From NCBI GenBank assembly GCA_964516135.1, contig CAZEWN010000001.1, positions 186,001 to 250,000 on the forward strand: 64,000 nt of DNA. Reading direction: 5' to 3'. The notes beneath the pieces were generated by a model, which was given only the letters and a program-made list of their open reading frames with translations, made no database searches and was not told the origin of the DNA. Below are positions 1 through 9,204 of the stretch, in pieces; position 1 is the first letter of the stretch; each line of letters starts with the position of its first letter. The stretch is from 34-65-8 sp964516135 (lineage in GTDB: Bacteria > Pseudomonadota > Alphaproteobacteria > Sphingomonadales > Sphingomonadaceae). A program made the translations under genes and the position numbers.

Positions 1-553
1 GCGGGATGCCGATTTCGGCGAGCGGCAGGAAGGCGATGTCGTTGCCCGATCGCCGCCCGATCGCAAGCCGCGTGACGCCGTTCACCGCGAGCCCGGTCAC
101 CACGCGTCCATCCTCCGCCATGCGCTTGACCAGCGCGGGGGGCAAGTGCTCCACCGCGCCATCAACGGCCAGCAGGGTGAAATCACCCTTTCGACGGCTC
201 GTCCCGGATGCATCCTCCGGGGTCACGATCTCAAGCATGCCGACCAGCGGACGCAGCAGCTCGGCAAGGTAGCCCGCGCCACTTTCGACCACCAGCGCGC
301 GGTCTGCCGCCGTCGGTTTGGCTTCAGCCAGCAGCATGCCATAATAGAGCGGCGCGGCGAGGCGGCGCCCGTTGCCGAGCGGGATCGCGCGGTCAATATA
401 AGCGGTTGCCCGGGCACCTTCGGGCACGAAATCCTCGCGCGCGACGGCACCCATCCGGTCGAGCACAAAGCCCTCGTTGACGCCGCTGGTCCGTAGCTGG
501 CTGTCGAGCATCGCGCGGCGCGCGGCGGCAAAATCGATCGTTGCGGTTTGCAT
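1..553 (-). CDS. Protein-L-isoaspartate O-methyltransferase family protein (3' part beyond window)
   Basis: Partial gene: 184 codons from an ATG at 553 down to the window edge, so the C-terminus is missing. The family transfers a methyl group from S-adenosylmethionine to abnormal isoaspartyl residues so that damaged cytoplasmic proteins can be repaired. The N-terminus (MQTATIDFAAARRAML, then LRTSGV and VPEGARATAYID) matches the sphingomonad form of the family. The SAM-binding motif I reads VVESGAGYLAELL rather than the canonical EIGTGSGYQ-like form, so whether this copy is a true repair enzyme is uncertain. It is transcribed divergently from the fumarase gene, and a perfect dyad lies just upstream of its start. 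Confidence 0.75.
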   Translation of the reverse strand, partial: MQTATIDFAAARRAMLDSQLRTSGVNEGFVLDRMGAVAREDFVPEGARATAYIDRAIPLGNGRRLAAPLYYGMLLAEAKPTAADRALVVESGAGYLAELLRPLVGMLEIVTPEDASGTSRRKGDFTLLAVDGAVEHLPPALVKRMAEDGRVVTGLAVNGVTRLAIGRRSGNDIAFLPLAEIGIP

Positions 554-568
554 CTTACCCCGGCAAGC

Positions 569-588
569 TGTATTACATCTATAATACA
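569..588. promoter_or_regulatory. Perfect 7-bp dyad in divergent promoter region
   Basis: Arms TGTATTA (569-575) and TAATACA (582-588) are exact reverse complements separated by six bases. The dyad sits 16 bp upstream of the methyltransferase start codon, inside the gap to the divergent fumarase, and contains a TATAAT-like hexamer at 580-585. It is most simply a repressor or activator site over a promoter; the binding protein is unknown. Confidence 0.45.
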
Positions 589-732
589 CATCGTCAACCG
601 GCCATGCGACCGGGTGCATCGCGCCTTAGGCCAGCCGCGCCGGGCCGCCAAGCGCTTTGGAATTGGGGTCGTGACCTAGGAAGCCGCCGCGCGTATGGGG
701 CGGGGCAATCGACCGGAAGGAGTGTGGTTTCG

Positions 733-2259
733 ATGAGCGACATGATCACGATCAAGGAAGCGGACCTGATCGAAAGCGTCGCCGACGCGCTCCAGTTCAT
801 CTCGTACTATCATCCGATGGACTATATTCGCGCGCTGGGAGCGGCTTACGAAGCAGAGCAGGGGCCGGCGGCAAAGGACGCGATCGCGCAGATCCTGACC
901 AACAGCCGCATGTGCGCCGAAGGGCACCGGCCGATCTGCCAGGATACCGGCATCGTCAATGTGTTCGTCAAGTGGGGCCAGAACTGTCGGCTCGAATCCG
1001 CGATGAGCCTGCAGGACGTGGTCGATGAAGGGGTTCGCCGCGCCTATAACCATCCCGACAACAAGCTGCGCGCTTCGATCCTGGCGGACCCCGCCTTCAC
1101 CCGTCGCAACACCCGGGACAACACGCCGTGCGTGCTGTCGGTCGAGTTGGTGCCGGGCAACGAGGTCAGCATCGATGTCGCGGCCAAGGGTGGCGGCAGC
1201 GAGAACAAGTCCAAGTTCAAGATGATGAACCCCAGCGACAATATCGTCGATTGGGTGATCGAGCAGATCCCGCTGATGGGCGCGGGCTGGTGCCCGCCGG
1301 GGATGCTCGGCATCGGCATCGGCGGCACGGCGGAACACTGCATGAAGCTCGCCAAGCTCAGCCTGATGGAACCGATCGACATGGCGCAGCTGAAGCAGCG
1401 CGGCGCGAAGATTGACCTCGAGCAGCTGCGCATCGACATTTTCGACGCAGTCAACGCGCAAGGGGTGGGCGCACAGGGACTGGGTGGTCTGTCGACAGTG
1501 CTCGACGTGAAAATCCTCGATGCGCCGTGCCACGCCGCGGGCAAGCCGGTGGCGATGATCCCCAACTGCGCCGCCACGCGCCACGCCCACTTCACCCTCG
1601 ACGGATCAGGCCCGGCGTACCTTGAACAGCCTGACCTTTCACAATGGCCGGATGTGCAATGGGAGCCCGACGCGGCGGCCAAGCGCGTCGATCTCGACAA
1701 CCTGACGCCGGCCGAGGTGGCGAGCTGGCAGCACGGCGACCGGCTGCTGCTAAGTGGCAGGATGCTGACCGGGCGCGATGCCGCGCACAAGCGCATCCAG
1801 GAGATGCTAGCGAAGGGCGAGGAGCTGCCGGTCGATTTCCGCGGTCGCGCGATTTACTACGTCGGCCCAGTCGACCCGGTGCTGGGCGAGGTCGTCGGCC
1901 CGGCTGGCCCGACCACAGCCACCCGCATGGACAAATTTACCGAAACGATGCTTGGCCTCGGCCTGCTGGCGATGATTGGCAAGGCCGAGCGCGGGCAGGG
2001 CGCGGTGGCCGAGATTGCCAGGCACAAGGTTGCCTACCTGATGGCGACCGGCGGCGCGGCCTACCTGGTTGCCCGCGCGATCAAGGAAGCGCGCGTGGTC
2101 GGGTTCGAGGATCTGGGAATGGAGGCGATCTACGAATTCACCGTTCGGGACATGCCGGTGACGGTGGCGGTCGATGCCGCGGGCAACAATGTTCACACTC
2201 TTGCCCCCGCGCAGTGGAAGGAGCGGATCGCCCGCGAAAAGCTGCTGGTGTCCGACTAA
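733..2259 (+). CDS. Fumarate hydratase, class I (iron-sulfur type)
   Basis: Interconverts fumarate and L-malate in the TCA cycle, in the cytoplasm. At 508 aa it has the length of the single-chain class I enzymes, which bind a [4Fe-4S] cluster. Visible family motifs are RPICQDTGI (about residues 67-74, the first cluster Cys at 69), GIGIGGTAEHCMKLAK in the middle, CAATRHAHF and GPTTATRMDKF. The reading frame is open further upstream, but the ATG at 733 is chosen because GGAAGGAG at 715-722 makes a good ribosome binding site and MSDMITIKEADL is a normal N-terminus. No class II (FumC-like) motifs are present. It stands alone, followed by a two-component pair. Confidence 0.93.
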   Translation: MSDMITIKEADLIESVADALQFISYYHPMDYIRALGAAYEAEQGPAAKDAIAQILTNSRMCAEGHRPICQDTGIVNVFVKWGQNCRLESAMSLQDVVDEGVRRAYNHPDNKLRASILADPAFTRRNTRDNTPCVLSVELVPGNEVSIDVAAKGGGSENKSKFKMMNPSDNIVDWVIEQIPLMGAGWCPPGMLGIGIGGTAEHCMKLAKLSLMEPIDMAQLKQRGAKIDLEQLRIDIFDAVNAQGVGAQGLGGLSTVLDVKILDAPCHAAGKPVAMIPNCAATRHAHFTLDGSGPAYLEQPDLSQWPDVQWEPDAAAKRVDLDNLTPAEVASWQHGDRLLLSGRMLTGRDAAHKRIQEMLAKGEELPVDFRGRAIYYVGPVDPVLGEVVGPAGPTTATRMDKFTETMLGLGLLAMIGKAERGQGAVAEIARHKVAYLMATGGAAYLVARAIKEARVVGFEDLGMEAIYEFTVRDMPVTVAVDAAGNNVHTLAPAQWKERIAREKLLVSD

Positions 2260-2344
2260 CGACACGATGCTCGACCAAGTGACGACATTGCTCGACACCC
2301 GCTCTGGCCCTGTGGCCCGGCAAGGCGCAGGGGATCGGATAACG

Positions 2345-3568
2345 ATGTTCGATCCCGCCGCACACGAAGATGCCCGCCCCGCCCTGAAGGCGGTCCTGCT
2401 GTCCATGCTTGGACTGTGGGTGTGCTATTTCGTACTTACCACGGTGCGGTCGATGTTCGGGCTGGAATTCCAGGCCGAGCTGTTGTGGCGCCGGGCAATC
2501 GTGACTTTGGCAGGCATCGGCGTCACTTTCCTGATGTGGCTGGTCCTTCGCCTGTTCGATCGGCGCGGATTGCCCCTGCAGGTTGGCGCAGCGCTGGTAT
2601 TGGCGATGCCGGCGGCAGTGATGATAGCGCAGGTCAACCAGCTGGTCTTCGCCGACGTGCAGGAGAAAGTCGAAAGCAAGATCGCCGAACGCTATGGTTT
2701 TTCGACCCGGCGCGACGAGGCAGGCAACCTCATCATTGAAGCCCCGGTACTGGCCGGCGCGGATCTCGATGGGCCGCTTGGCCGCGATGGCGGGCCCACC
2801 GCCAGCATCATCCTGCCCACCGCCGCCGCCGAGGGCGACCAGTGGATGCGGATTCTCGAGCCCGCCACGAGCCGCTATTTCCTGTTGCTCGCCTGGTCCG
2901 CGCTCTACCTCGCGTTGCTGGCGGGCGCGCGCGCGCAGGCGGCCGAGCGGCGCGAGCAGCGCTTCAAGAGCGCGGCCAAGGCGTCGGAACTGCGCAGCCT
3001 GCGCTATCAGGTCAACCCGCACTTCCTGTTCAACACGCTCAATTCGCTGTCGGCGATGGTGATGACCGGCAAGACCGAGAAGGCGGAGGAAATGATTCAG
3101 TCGATCTCCAACTTCTATCGCCACAGCCTGGCGGACGATCCCACGGGCGATGCCTTGCTCGAGGAAGAATTCAACCTCCAGCGGCATTATCTCGCGATCG
3201 AAGCCGTGCGGTTTCCCGATAGGCTGCGCGCCCAGTTCGACTTGCCCGAAGACCTGGCTGATGCTCGGGTTCCGGGAATGATCCTCCAGCCACTGGTGGA
3301 AAACTCGGTCAAGTATGCGGTAGCCCCCGTGGCGCGACCGGTCACCCTGCGGGTCGCCGCGCGCGAGGAGTACGAGCGATTGGTGATCGAGGTGAGCGAC
3401 GATGGCCCCGGCGTGCCGGCGGGAATACCGCATGGATTTGGCATCGGCCTTGCCAACGTCCGCGATCGGCTGGAGGCGCGGTTCGGGCGCGAGGCGACCA
3501 TCGTCGCGGGACCGACTCCAACGGGCTATCGTACCGAAATTCGCATTCCGCTGGTGCGGCATGGCTGA
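2345..3568 (+). CDS. Sensor histidine kinase of the LytS/YehU type
   Basis: Inner-membrane sensor kinase, 407 aa from the ATG at 2345. Three hydrophobic segments lie near residues 15-36, 50-69 and 78-98, then a periplasmic or linker stretch and a fourth segment near 175-192. The kinase core has the His_kinase (PF06580) signature LRYQVNPHFLFNTLNSLS, with the phosphorylated His in NPHF, and a C-terminal ATPase with LQPLVENSVKYAV and GFGIGLANVRDRL. The stop overlaps the start of the next gene, a LytTR response regulator, so the two form one module. An in-frame ATG at 2267 would add 26 residues without membrane-protein character and is less likely. The signal sensed cannot be read from the sequence. 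Confidence 0.9.
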   Translation: MFDPAAHEDARPALKAVLLSMLGLWVCYFVLTTVRSMFGLEFQAELLWRRAIVTLAGIGVTFLMWLVLRLFDRRGLPLQVGAALVLAMPAAVMIAQVNQLVFADVQEKVESKIAERYGFSTRRDEAGNLIIEAPVLAGADLDGPLGRDGGPTASIILPTAAAEGDQWMRILEPATSRYFLLLAWSALYLALLAGARAQAAERREQRFKSAAKASELRSLRYQVNPHFLFNTLNSLSAMVMTGKTEKAEEMIQSISNFYRHSLADDPTGDALLEEEFNLQRHYLAIEAVRFPDRLRAQFDLPEDLADARVPGMILQPLVENSVKYAVAPVARPVTLRVAAREEYERLVIEVSDDGPGVPAGIPHGFGIGLANVRDRLEARFGREATIVAGPTPTGYRTEIRIPLVRHG

Positions 3569-4331
3569 CACGCGCGTGATCGAAGCTGGCGAGGAGGCAC
3601 CGCTCCGCACCCTGATTGTCGACGATGAACCCCTGGCTGTTGAGCGAATGCAGGTGATCTGCGCGCGCATCCCCGATTTGGCGGTGGTCGGCACCGCGAG
3701 CGACGGCGCCGCTGCGCTGCGCCTGGTCGAGGCGCTCAAGCCCGACCTGATGTTGCTCGACATGACCATGCCCGAGGTCGATGGGCTCGCCGTGGTACGC
3801 AAGCTGGCGCGGCAGGACAATCGACCTGCCGTCATCTTCGTGACCGCGCACGATCATTTCGCGGTCGAGGCATTTGATCTCGATGCGGTCGACTATGTCC
3901 TGAAGCCCGTTGCGCCCGAGCGATTGAAGAGGGCGATCGAGCGCGCACTGGCGCGGCGCGGAGAGCGGGTTCGTGCGCCAGGCGAGTGGCTCGGGGAACT
4001 GTGGGTTCCGCATCGATCCGAATTGCTCCGGATCGATGTGTCGCAAGTCGCCAGGATCGATGCCGAACGTGATTACGTGCGGCTTCACGTGGGTGAGGAC
4101 ACGGATGATGCCCGGACTTACCTGCTGCTCCAGACAATCGCCGGGCTGGAACAGCGGTTGGACCCGCGCGAGTTCATTCGCATCCATCGCTCCACCATCT
4201 TGCGCAAGGATCGCATTCGCGGGTTGCGCCACGATGGCCTGGGCGTGTGGTCCGTGGAACTCGATGATGGCGATGCACTGCGAATCGGGCGCACCTATCT
4301 GCCCAAGGTCAAGGCAATGGCAGGTCGCTGA
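3561..4331 (+). CDS. LytTR-family response regulator
   Basis: 256-aa DNA-binding response regulator. The receiver domain (about residues 15-130) has the acidic pair in LIVDDEP, the phosphoacceptor Asp in LMLLDMTMPEVDG and the conserved Lys in DYVLKPV. A LytTR DNA-binding domain follows (about 150-256) with RIDAERDYVRLH, FIRIHRSTILRK and IGRTYLPKVKAM. It overlaps the end of the LytS-type kinase by 8 nt, which indicates co-translation and a cognate pair. LytTR regulators bind direct-repeat sites upstream of few target genes; no target is evident nearby. Confidence 0.92.
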   Translation: MADTRVIEAGEEAPLRTLIVDDEPLAVERMQVICARIPDLAVVGTASDGAAALRLVEALKPDLMLLDMTMPEVDGLAVVRKLARQDNRPAVIFVTAHDHFAVEAFDLDAVDYVLKPVAPERLKRAIERALARRGERVRAPGEWLGELWVPHRSELLRIDVSQVARIDAERDYVRLHVGEDTDDARTYLLLQTIAGLEQRLDPREFIRIHRSTILRKDRIRGLRHDGLGVWSVELDDGDALRIGRTYLPKVKAMAGR

Positions 4332-4421
4332 GAGCCTTGCTGCCGTGATGCCAAGCGCCGAAGTGGACCCGGGCCGGGGACAATTTCGGCCCGGGTCCGG
4401 CATGCGCGGCGTCGTATTGAC

Positions 4422-4718
4422 TCAGCCGCCCAGCCCTCCGTTCGATCGCATTTTCGCGACCTGATCCCGGGCCTTGATCCGTGCTTCCTGATAGCACTCC
4501 CTGCTCTCGGGCGTGGGAATGCGCGTGCCTGTGAGCGGTTTGTCCATTCCGCAGGCCTTGCGGGCCGCGCGATCGATACGGCTATCGAGCTTGCGCTGCC
4601 CTTCGGGGCTCGCGAGATCGAGATCACGCCAGGTGACCTCGACAGTGTCCTGCGCGGCGGCTGGCAATGCAGTACCAAGTAAAGCCAGGGTGCCTGCGGC
4701 GATCAGCATCTTTCTCAT
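4422..4718 (-). CDS. UrcA family protein
   Basis: Small exported protein of 98 aa from the ATG at 4718. It has a typical signal peptide (MRKMLIAAGTLALLG, then ALPAAAQD) and the UrcA-type core VTWRDLDLASPEGQRKLDSR, RIDRAARKACG. Two Cys residues (in KACGM and RECYQE) may form a disulfide in the periplasm. The family is common in Sphingomonadales and has no established function. An open frame extends 30 codons upstream of this start, but the signal peptide fixes the choice. No partner gene is adjacent. Confidence 0.85.
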   Translation of the reverse strand: MRKMLIAAGTLALLGTALPAAAQDTVEVTWRDLDLASPEGQRKLDSRIDRAARKACGMDKPLTGTRIPTPESRECYQEARIKARDQVAKMRSNGGLGG

Positions 4719-4959
4719 GACAATTCCTCCAGTTGCGATCGCGCCTGGTGACTTGGGGGGGCCGGCCGTTCGCAACATCGTTATATGCATGGCTGCTATC
4801 AGCTTCATTTGTTGCTCGTCGGTCAGCTAAAGCGCATCGACCGGCATCTACATCGTCGACAAACGTAGTCACACGGCGGACGAATGGTCATCGCGGACCG
4901 ACGGGCGTCGCGATCCCGGGGGACTTCAGCGGGACAGAAAACGGTTCTAAGGACGCGTA

Positions 4960-5226
4960 ATGGCGCTGTTCGCGATTTTCCTGTTCGGCATGGCAAATTT
5001 CGCCTTGCACCGGGCCGTGGTCGAAAGTGGCCATGAAATCTTTGATCGACCACCGCTTGCGCCCGGCAGCGCGGGCCGCAAGATCATGCTGGCGATCGAA
5101 TTCGCAGTTCTGCTCGCCGCCATGCTCCTCGCGGTCAACGGGTGGCCCGGCCTCGTCTGGGCCTATCTGCTCTACACATGCGCCAACGGCGCGATGTTCT
5201 GGCTTGTCCGCTCGGGCCGCATTTGA
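4960..5226 (+). CDS. Small hydrophobic membrane protein, unknown function
   Basis: 88-aa protein with an N-terminal hydrophobic stretch (MALFAIFLFGMANFAL) and two further predicted membrane segments around residues 43-60 and 64-82. I do not recognise a family. It lies 43 bp upstream of the lipid-kinase-like gene on the same strand and may be co-transcribed with it. The ATG at 4960 is the only sensible start. The interrupted hydrophobic profile argues that it is a real gene and not a shadow frame. Confidence 0.6.
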   Translation: MALFAIFLFGMANFALHRAVVESGHEIFDRPPLAPGSAGRKIMLAIEFAVLLAAMLLAVNGWPGLVWAYLLYTCANGAMFWLVRSGRI

Positions 5227-5269
5227 GCGGAGCCTGGGAACCCGCGGCGTCGTGCGGCGCTGTGGCGAC

Positions 5270-6118
5270 ATGGATCACGGCATGAAAATCTGGCTGGCAT
5301 CGAATGCCGCCAGCGGCAGCAGCAATGAGGCACTGATGGACCGGATCAGGCGGCTGATCGCGGCAGATAGCAACACCATCGTGCGGGAAAGTGATTGCCG
5401 TGCAGATCCGCTGCCCACCAAGGCGGATGTGGATGCCGCGGGCGCGACCCACCTCGTCGTACTGGGCGGCGATGGCACGCTCAATTCCGTTCTTTCGCGC
5501 ATGCAGGGATGGCGTGGACAGGTGCTTCCGCTACCCGGCGGAACCGCCAACCTGCTCTGCCGTGGCCTGCATGGCGATGACGATCCCGAGGCGATCGTTG
5601 CGCGCTTCCTTGGCGGTGAGTTGGTGACGCGGCGCGTTCCTTGTGTGCGCGGCACGGAATGCCTCGCGCTTGCCGAGCTGCTTGCCGGACCGGGCGCCAA
5701 ATGGGCCGATGTGCGCGAGGAAATGCGCGAGGGCGATCTGGCACGAATTGTGGAAAGCGCGAGCGAAGCGGCAGGGGAGAGCGTTTCCGGCGCTGCGGTA
5801 CGCGTCGCCCGCCCGGCTGTGGGTCGCGAGGAGGGTTATCCCGGGGTTCGGCTGTCCCCGTGGCCCGGAGGCGTGCGAATACAGGGATATGGTGGTGATG
5901 GCGTGGTCGATCTTCTCAAGCAGGGGCTGGCGATCCTCGGCCGCGATTTTCGCGATGGGCCGCACGATGACCTAGGCGAACATGCGGCGGTAACGCTTCG
6001 GTCGACCGACGGGCAGGCGATCGAACTGATGGCCGATGGCGAACGCCTTACCGGTGGGCCAATCGAAGAGTTTTCGCTTGCGGAGCTCGATGTCGATCTG
6101 CTTGGTCCGCCGACATGA
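5270..6118 (+). CDS. Diacylglycerol kinase-like lipid kinase family protein
   Basis: About 282 aa. Contains the catalytic-domain signatures of the DAGK/YegS-type family: HLVVLGGDGTLNSVL near residues 61-75 (GGDGT nucleotide loop) and LPGGTANLLCRGL near 88-100. The family phosphorylates lipid hydroxyl groups with ATP at the inner membrane face; the substrate here is unknown. The C-terminal half is divergent from well-studied members. The start may be ATG 5270 or ATG 5282 (MKIWLASNAASGS, closer to the family N-terminus). The stop overlaps the following metallophosphoesterase start by four bases, indicating translational coupling. Confidence 0.8.
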   Translation: MDHGMKIWLASNAASGSSNEALMDRIRRLIAADSNTIVRESDCRADPLPTKADVDAAGATHLVVLGGDGTLNSVLSRMQGWRGQVLPLPGGTANLLCRGLHGDDDPEAIVARFLGGELVTRRVPCVRGTECLALAELLAGPGAKWADVREEMREGDLARIVESASEAAGESVSGAAVRVARPAVGREEGYPGVRLSPWPGGVRIQGYGGDGVVDLLKQGLAILGRDFRDGPHDDLGEHAAVTLRSTDGQAIELMADGERLTGGPIEEFSLAELDVDLLGPPT

Positions 6119-6972
6119 CCGCGCCGGCACTGCTTTTTCACCTGTCAGACATACACTTCGGCCTGGAAGACAATCGCGCACTCGATTGGGTGCGCGATGA
6201 GATTGTCAGGCTGCGTCCCTCGGCAGTGGCGATAACCGGTGACCTGACCATGCGCGCCCGCAGCCGCGAATTCGAGGCGGCGCGTGCCTGGATCATGTCA
6301 CTTGAGGCCCCGGTCACGGTCGAGGTGGGCAATCACGACATGCCCTATTTCAACCCCTTTGCCCGGCTATTTGCCCCCTATGCGAAATTTCGCGGAATGG
6401 AATCGGTGGTCGAGCGCGAGATTGATTTGCCTGGCGTCGCGATCGTGCCGCTCAAGACCGCCGCGCGCGCGCAACCGCGCCTGAACTGGTCGAAGGGGTG
6501 GGTCAGCGGGGCGGCATTGCGCAAGTGCCTGGCGGCGATCGATGCTCTTCCCGAGGGAGTCCAAGCGCTTGTCACAGCCCATCACCCTCTGCGCGAGGTC
6601 GGGACACAGGGTACCGCCCTGACGCGCGGTGGGAACCGGGCGCTTGCCGAACTGGCGCGCCGCGATGTTCTCGCCGTGCTATCGGGCCATGTCCACGATG
6701 CATTCGATCTCGTTGAGCAAACGGATAACGGCCCCGTGCGGATGATCGGCGCGGGCACCCTGTCGAAGCGTACTCGATCGACACCGCCCAGTTTCAACGA
6801 ATTGCGCTGGGACGGCGCCCGGCTCGCCGTGACCGTTCGCAATCTGGAGCAGGTTCCGACGCCGGCGATGCAAATCGACGATGTACCCGAGAACGCGCTA
6901 CCTCCGCGCGCGCCGGGCGAACCCGTGGCACCCGTCGGCCAGGTTCCGCGGACCGATCCACCGGTGCACTGA
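6115..6972 (+). CDS. Metallophosphoesterase (calcineurin-like)
   Basis: 285-aa cytoplasmic phosphoesterase with all the metal-binding blocks of the calcineurin superfamily in order: LSDIHFG (residues 10-16), ITGDLTM, EVGNHDMP, ALVTAHHPL and VLSGHVHDAF. The layout resembles cyclic-nucleotide or lipid-phosphate phosphodiesterases, but the substrate cannot be assigned from motifs. ATGA overlap with the lipid-kinase-like gene suggests both belong to one operon, perhaps acting on related phosphorylated compounds. The last 30 residues are Pro-rich and probably unstructured. Confidence 0.88.
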   Translation: MTAPALLFHLSDIHFGLEDNRALDWVRDEIVRLRPSAVAITGDLTMRARSREFEAARAWIMSLEAPVTVEVGNHDMPYFNPFARLFAPYAKFRGMESVVEREIDLPGVAIVPLKTAARAQPRLNWSKGWVSGAALRKCLAAIDALPEGVQALVTAHHPLREVGTQGTALTRGGNRALAELARRDVLAVLSGHVHDAFDLVEQTDNGPVRMIGAGTLSKRTRSTPPSFNELRWDGARLAVTVRNLEQVPTPAMQIDDVPENALPPRAPGEPVAPVGQVPRTDPPVH

Positions 6973-6975
6973 CGA

Positions 6976-9174
6976 TCAGCGCAGCAGTGGCAGGATCGAC
7001 GCGTTGTCGTCCGTCCATGCCTGTCGAGCGGGCGCGGGCAACGATGTCCAGGCCAAGCGGCTTTTCCGTTCAAGCTCAATCAGCCGCGCCTCGTCGCGGG
7101 CGAGCGCGACCCAGCTCGAAGCCTTGAGCCCCGGTGCGAGGCCGTCCCGATCCACTCGGACCCGCCCATGCCACCCGGCCGCCTCGGCCTGCGCCGCTAC
7201 CATTGGGGCGAGATCGACGAACCGGTTGGAGATATGAACCAGCAGCAGCCCGTCAGCTTGCAGCGACCGGCGATAAGTGGCGAAAGCTTCGCTCGTCATC
7301 AGATGGAGTGGAATGGAATCGGAGGAAAACGCATCTATCGCGAGCACATCGAACACACCCGTCGGCTGCGCCGCCAGCTTCAATCGCGCGTCACCGATGA
7401 CCACCGCCGCGCGCGGGGCGCAGTCCTCGACGAAGGTGAAGATACCCGCGTCCGAGTACTCGGCGATGCGCTCATCGATCTCGAAGAACGTCCACGCTTG
7501 TCCGGGTTTGCGGTAGCACGCGAGCGTTCCCGCCCCGAGCCCGACCACGCCAACCCGTGCATCGGGCGCGGCATGGAGCAGCGCGGCACCAATACCGGCG
7601 CTGCGCCCGTAGTAGCTCGTCGGTTCGGTACGCAGGCCCGGGGTAAGCCACTGGCTGCCGTGGATTGTCGTTCCATGGGTCAGTTGGCGCATCCGCCCCC
7701 CTTCCACCGCCTCAACCGCGTAAGCGCCAAAATAGCTGCGCGCGCGGTCGCCGGCGAGGCTGGTCGAAATGGTCGAGGCACCGCCATGCCCCAGCATGAG
7801 CAGCGCCGCGACCGCAACGAACGCAGGACGCCTGCCGATCAACGCGATGCCAATCAGCGTCAGCGCGATCACGAGCAGCAGGATTGTGTCGCCGGTCCCG
7901 TCTTGTGTGGCCCGGTAGAGCACCCAGGCGAGCACGGCAGCAAGTGCCACGGTGAGCGCAGCCACGAGGTTGGCGTGCGGGCTCTCGCGCCAGAATTGCC
8001 CGAGGCGCTCGACGAAGGGGCGCAGCGGAAGCAGTAGCGCGGCGGCAAGCAGCAGGATCGCGTGCTCGTAGATCCAGTCGAACAGCAGCGGTGCCAGGAT
8101 GGCGACAAAAAAGCCGCCGGCCGCGCCGCCCGCCGCGGCAACGAGGTAGAACCATGTGAGGTGGCGCGGATCGGGCCTCAGCATGTATAGCCGCCGATGC
8201 AGCGCGACCGCGACGACGAACAGCAATCCCGCCATGACCAGCGCGACAGCTGGATTGCTCTGGCCGCCGGAAATCAGCGCCAGACTACCACCGGACAGCA
8301 GCAGAACCGGAGCGAACCGCGTGAATACATCGGCCCAGTCGCCAGCCTCCGAGAAGGCGAGCGTGTAACTCAGCAAATACAGCCCCAACGGAATGACCCA
8401 CAGGAGAGGCATGGCCATGATGTCGGTGGTCAGCAGCGTGGTGGTCGATAGCATCAGCCCGGATGGCACCGCGGCGAGCACGAACCACAGCGCGACCCGG
8501 CGCTGATCGGGCGACACCGTGGGGGCGGCCCGTTCTTTCGGCGGGGCGGGGATGGTATGACGCAAGGTCAGCGCACTTGCCGCAATCAGCAGCGCGGTCG
8601 CCAGATAGCCAAACGCCCATAACCGGCTTTGTTCGCCCAGGGCCATCGTCGGCTCGAGCCAGAAGGGGTAGGCAATCAATCCCGCGAAACTGCCAAGGTT
8701 GGATGCGGCGTAGAGTGCGTACGGGTCGCCCGCGCCCCGCGTTTCGGCAAACCATCGCTGAAGCAGCGAAGCTTGCGCAGATACCACGAAAAACACCGGT
8801 CCCACGCTCGCTGCCACGAGCATCGGTGCCCACACGGCTTCCCAACCCGGCGCTGGCGGGGCGAGCTCGGCAAGCGCGATGGGCAGGGTCAGCGCGGCAA
8901 GGCCAATCAAGAGGAGATGAATGCCCGCCTGCCGTTGCACCGACATCCGCGACAGCGCGTGCGCGTAGGCATAGCCGCCGAGCAGAAGCAGTTGGAACAC
9001 CAGCATCGCGCTGTTCCAGACGTTCGGCGCGCCTCCCAGCACCGGCAAGGCCATCCGCGCGATCATCGGCTGGATTAGGAACAGCAGGAAACTTCCGCCA
9101 AAAATCGCGAGGACGAACAGCCAGCGGCGTGGGCGCGGATCGGCGGTTGGTGAGGGGGCGGGTGTCATGCTCAT
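6976..9174 (-). CDS. Membrane-embedded spermidine synthase-like protein
   Basis: 732-aa fusion of a polytopic membrane region (roughly residues 20-430, more than ten hydrophobic segments) and a C-terminal Rossmann-fold methyltransferase-like domain related to spermidine synthases. Motifs are LGGAPNVWNSAMLVFQ in the first membrane pair, RVGVVGLGAGTLACY (cofactor-binding loop), FFEIDERI and VLAIDAFSSDSIPLHLMT. These fused proteins are widespread in proteobacteria, but polyamine synthesis has not been shown for them as a class, so the name is structural only. The start at ATG 9174 (MSMTPAP) gives a clean cytoplasmic N-terminus; a frame extension to 9252 runs through the rpsI terminator and is rejected. 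Confidence 0.85.
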   Translation of the reverse strand: MSMTPAPSPTADPRPRRWLFVLAIFGGSFLLFLIQPMIARMALPVLGGAPNVWNSAMLVFQLLLLGGYAYAHALSRMSVQRQAGIHLLLIGLAALTLPIALAELAPPAPGWEAVWAPMLVAASVGPVFFVVSAQASLLQRWFAETRGAGDPYALYAASNLGSFAGLIAYPFWLEPTMALGEQSRLWAFGYLATALLIAASALTLRHTIPAPPKERAAPTVSPDQRRVALWFVLAAVPSGLMLSTTTLLTTDIMAMPLLWVIPLGLYLLSYTLAFSEAGDWADVFTRFAPVLLLSGGSLALISGGQSNPAVALVMAGLLFVVAVALHRRLYMLRPDPRHLTWFYLVAAAGGAAGGFFVAILAPLLFDWIYEHAILLLAAALLLPLRPFVERLGQFWRESPHANLVAALTVALAAVLAWVLYRATQDGTGDTILLLVIALTLIGIALIGRRPAFVAVAALLMLGHGGASTISTSLAGDRARSYFGAYAVEAVEGGRMRQLTHGTTIHGSQWLTPGLRTEPTSYYGRSAGIGAALLHAAPDARVGVVGLGAGTLACYRKPGQAWTFFEIDERIAEYSDAGIFTFVEDCAPRAAVVIGDARLKLAAQPTGVFDVLAIDAFSSDSIPLHLMTSEAFATYRRSLQADGLLLVHISNRFVDLAPMVAAQAEAAGWHGRVRVDRDGLAPGLKASSWVALARDEARLIELERKSRLAWTSLPAPARQAWTDDNASILPLLR

Positions 9175-9204
9175 GCCGCTCCTAACCGGTAAGAGGGTCG
9201 CGAC

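Noticed and set aside
676..1590. Long minus-strand open frames under the fumarase gene
   Set aside because: Arg/Ala/Asp/His-biased translation with no motif, fully antisense to a well-conserved gene; typical GC-rich shadow frames.
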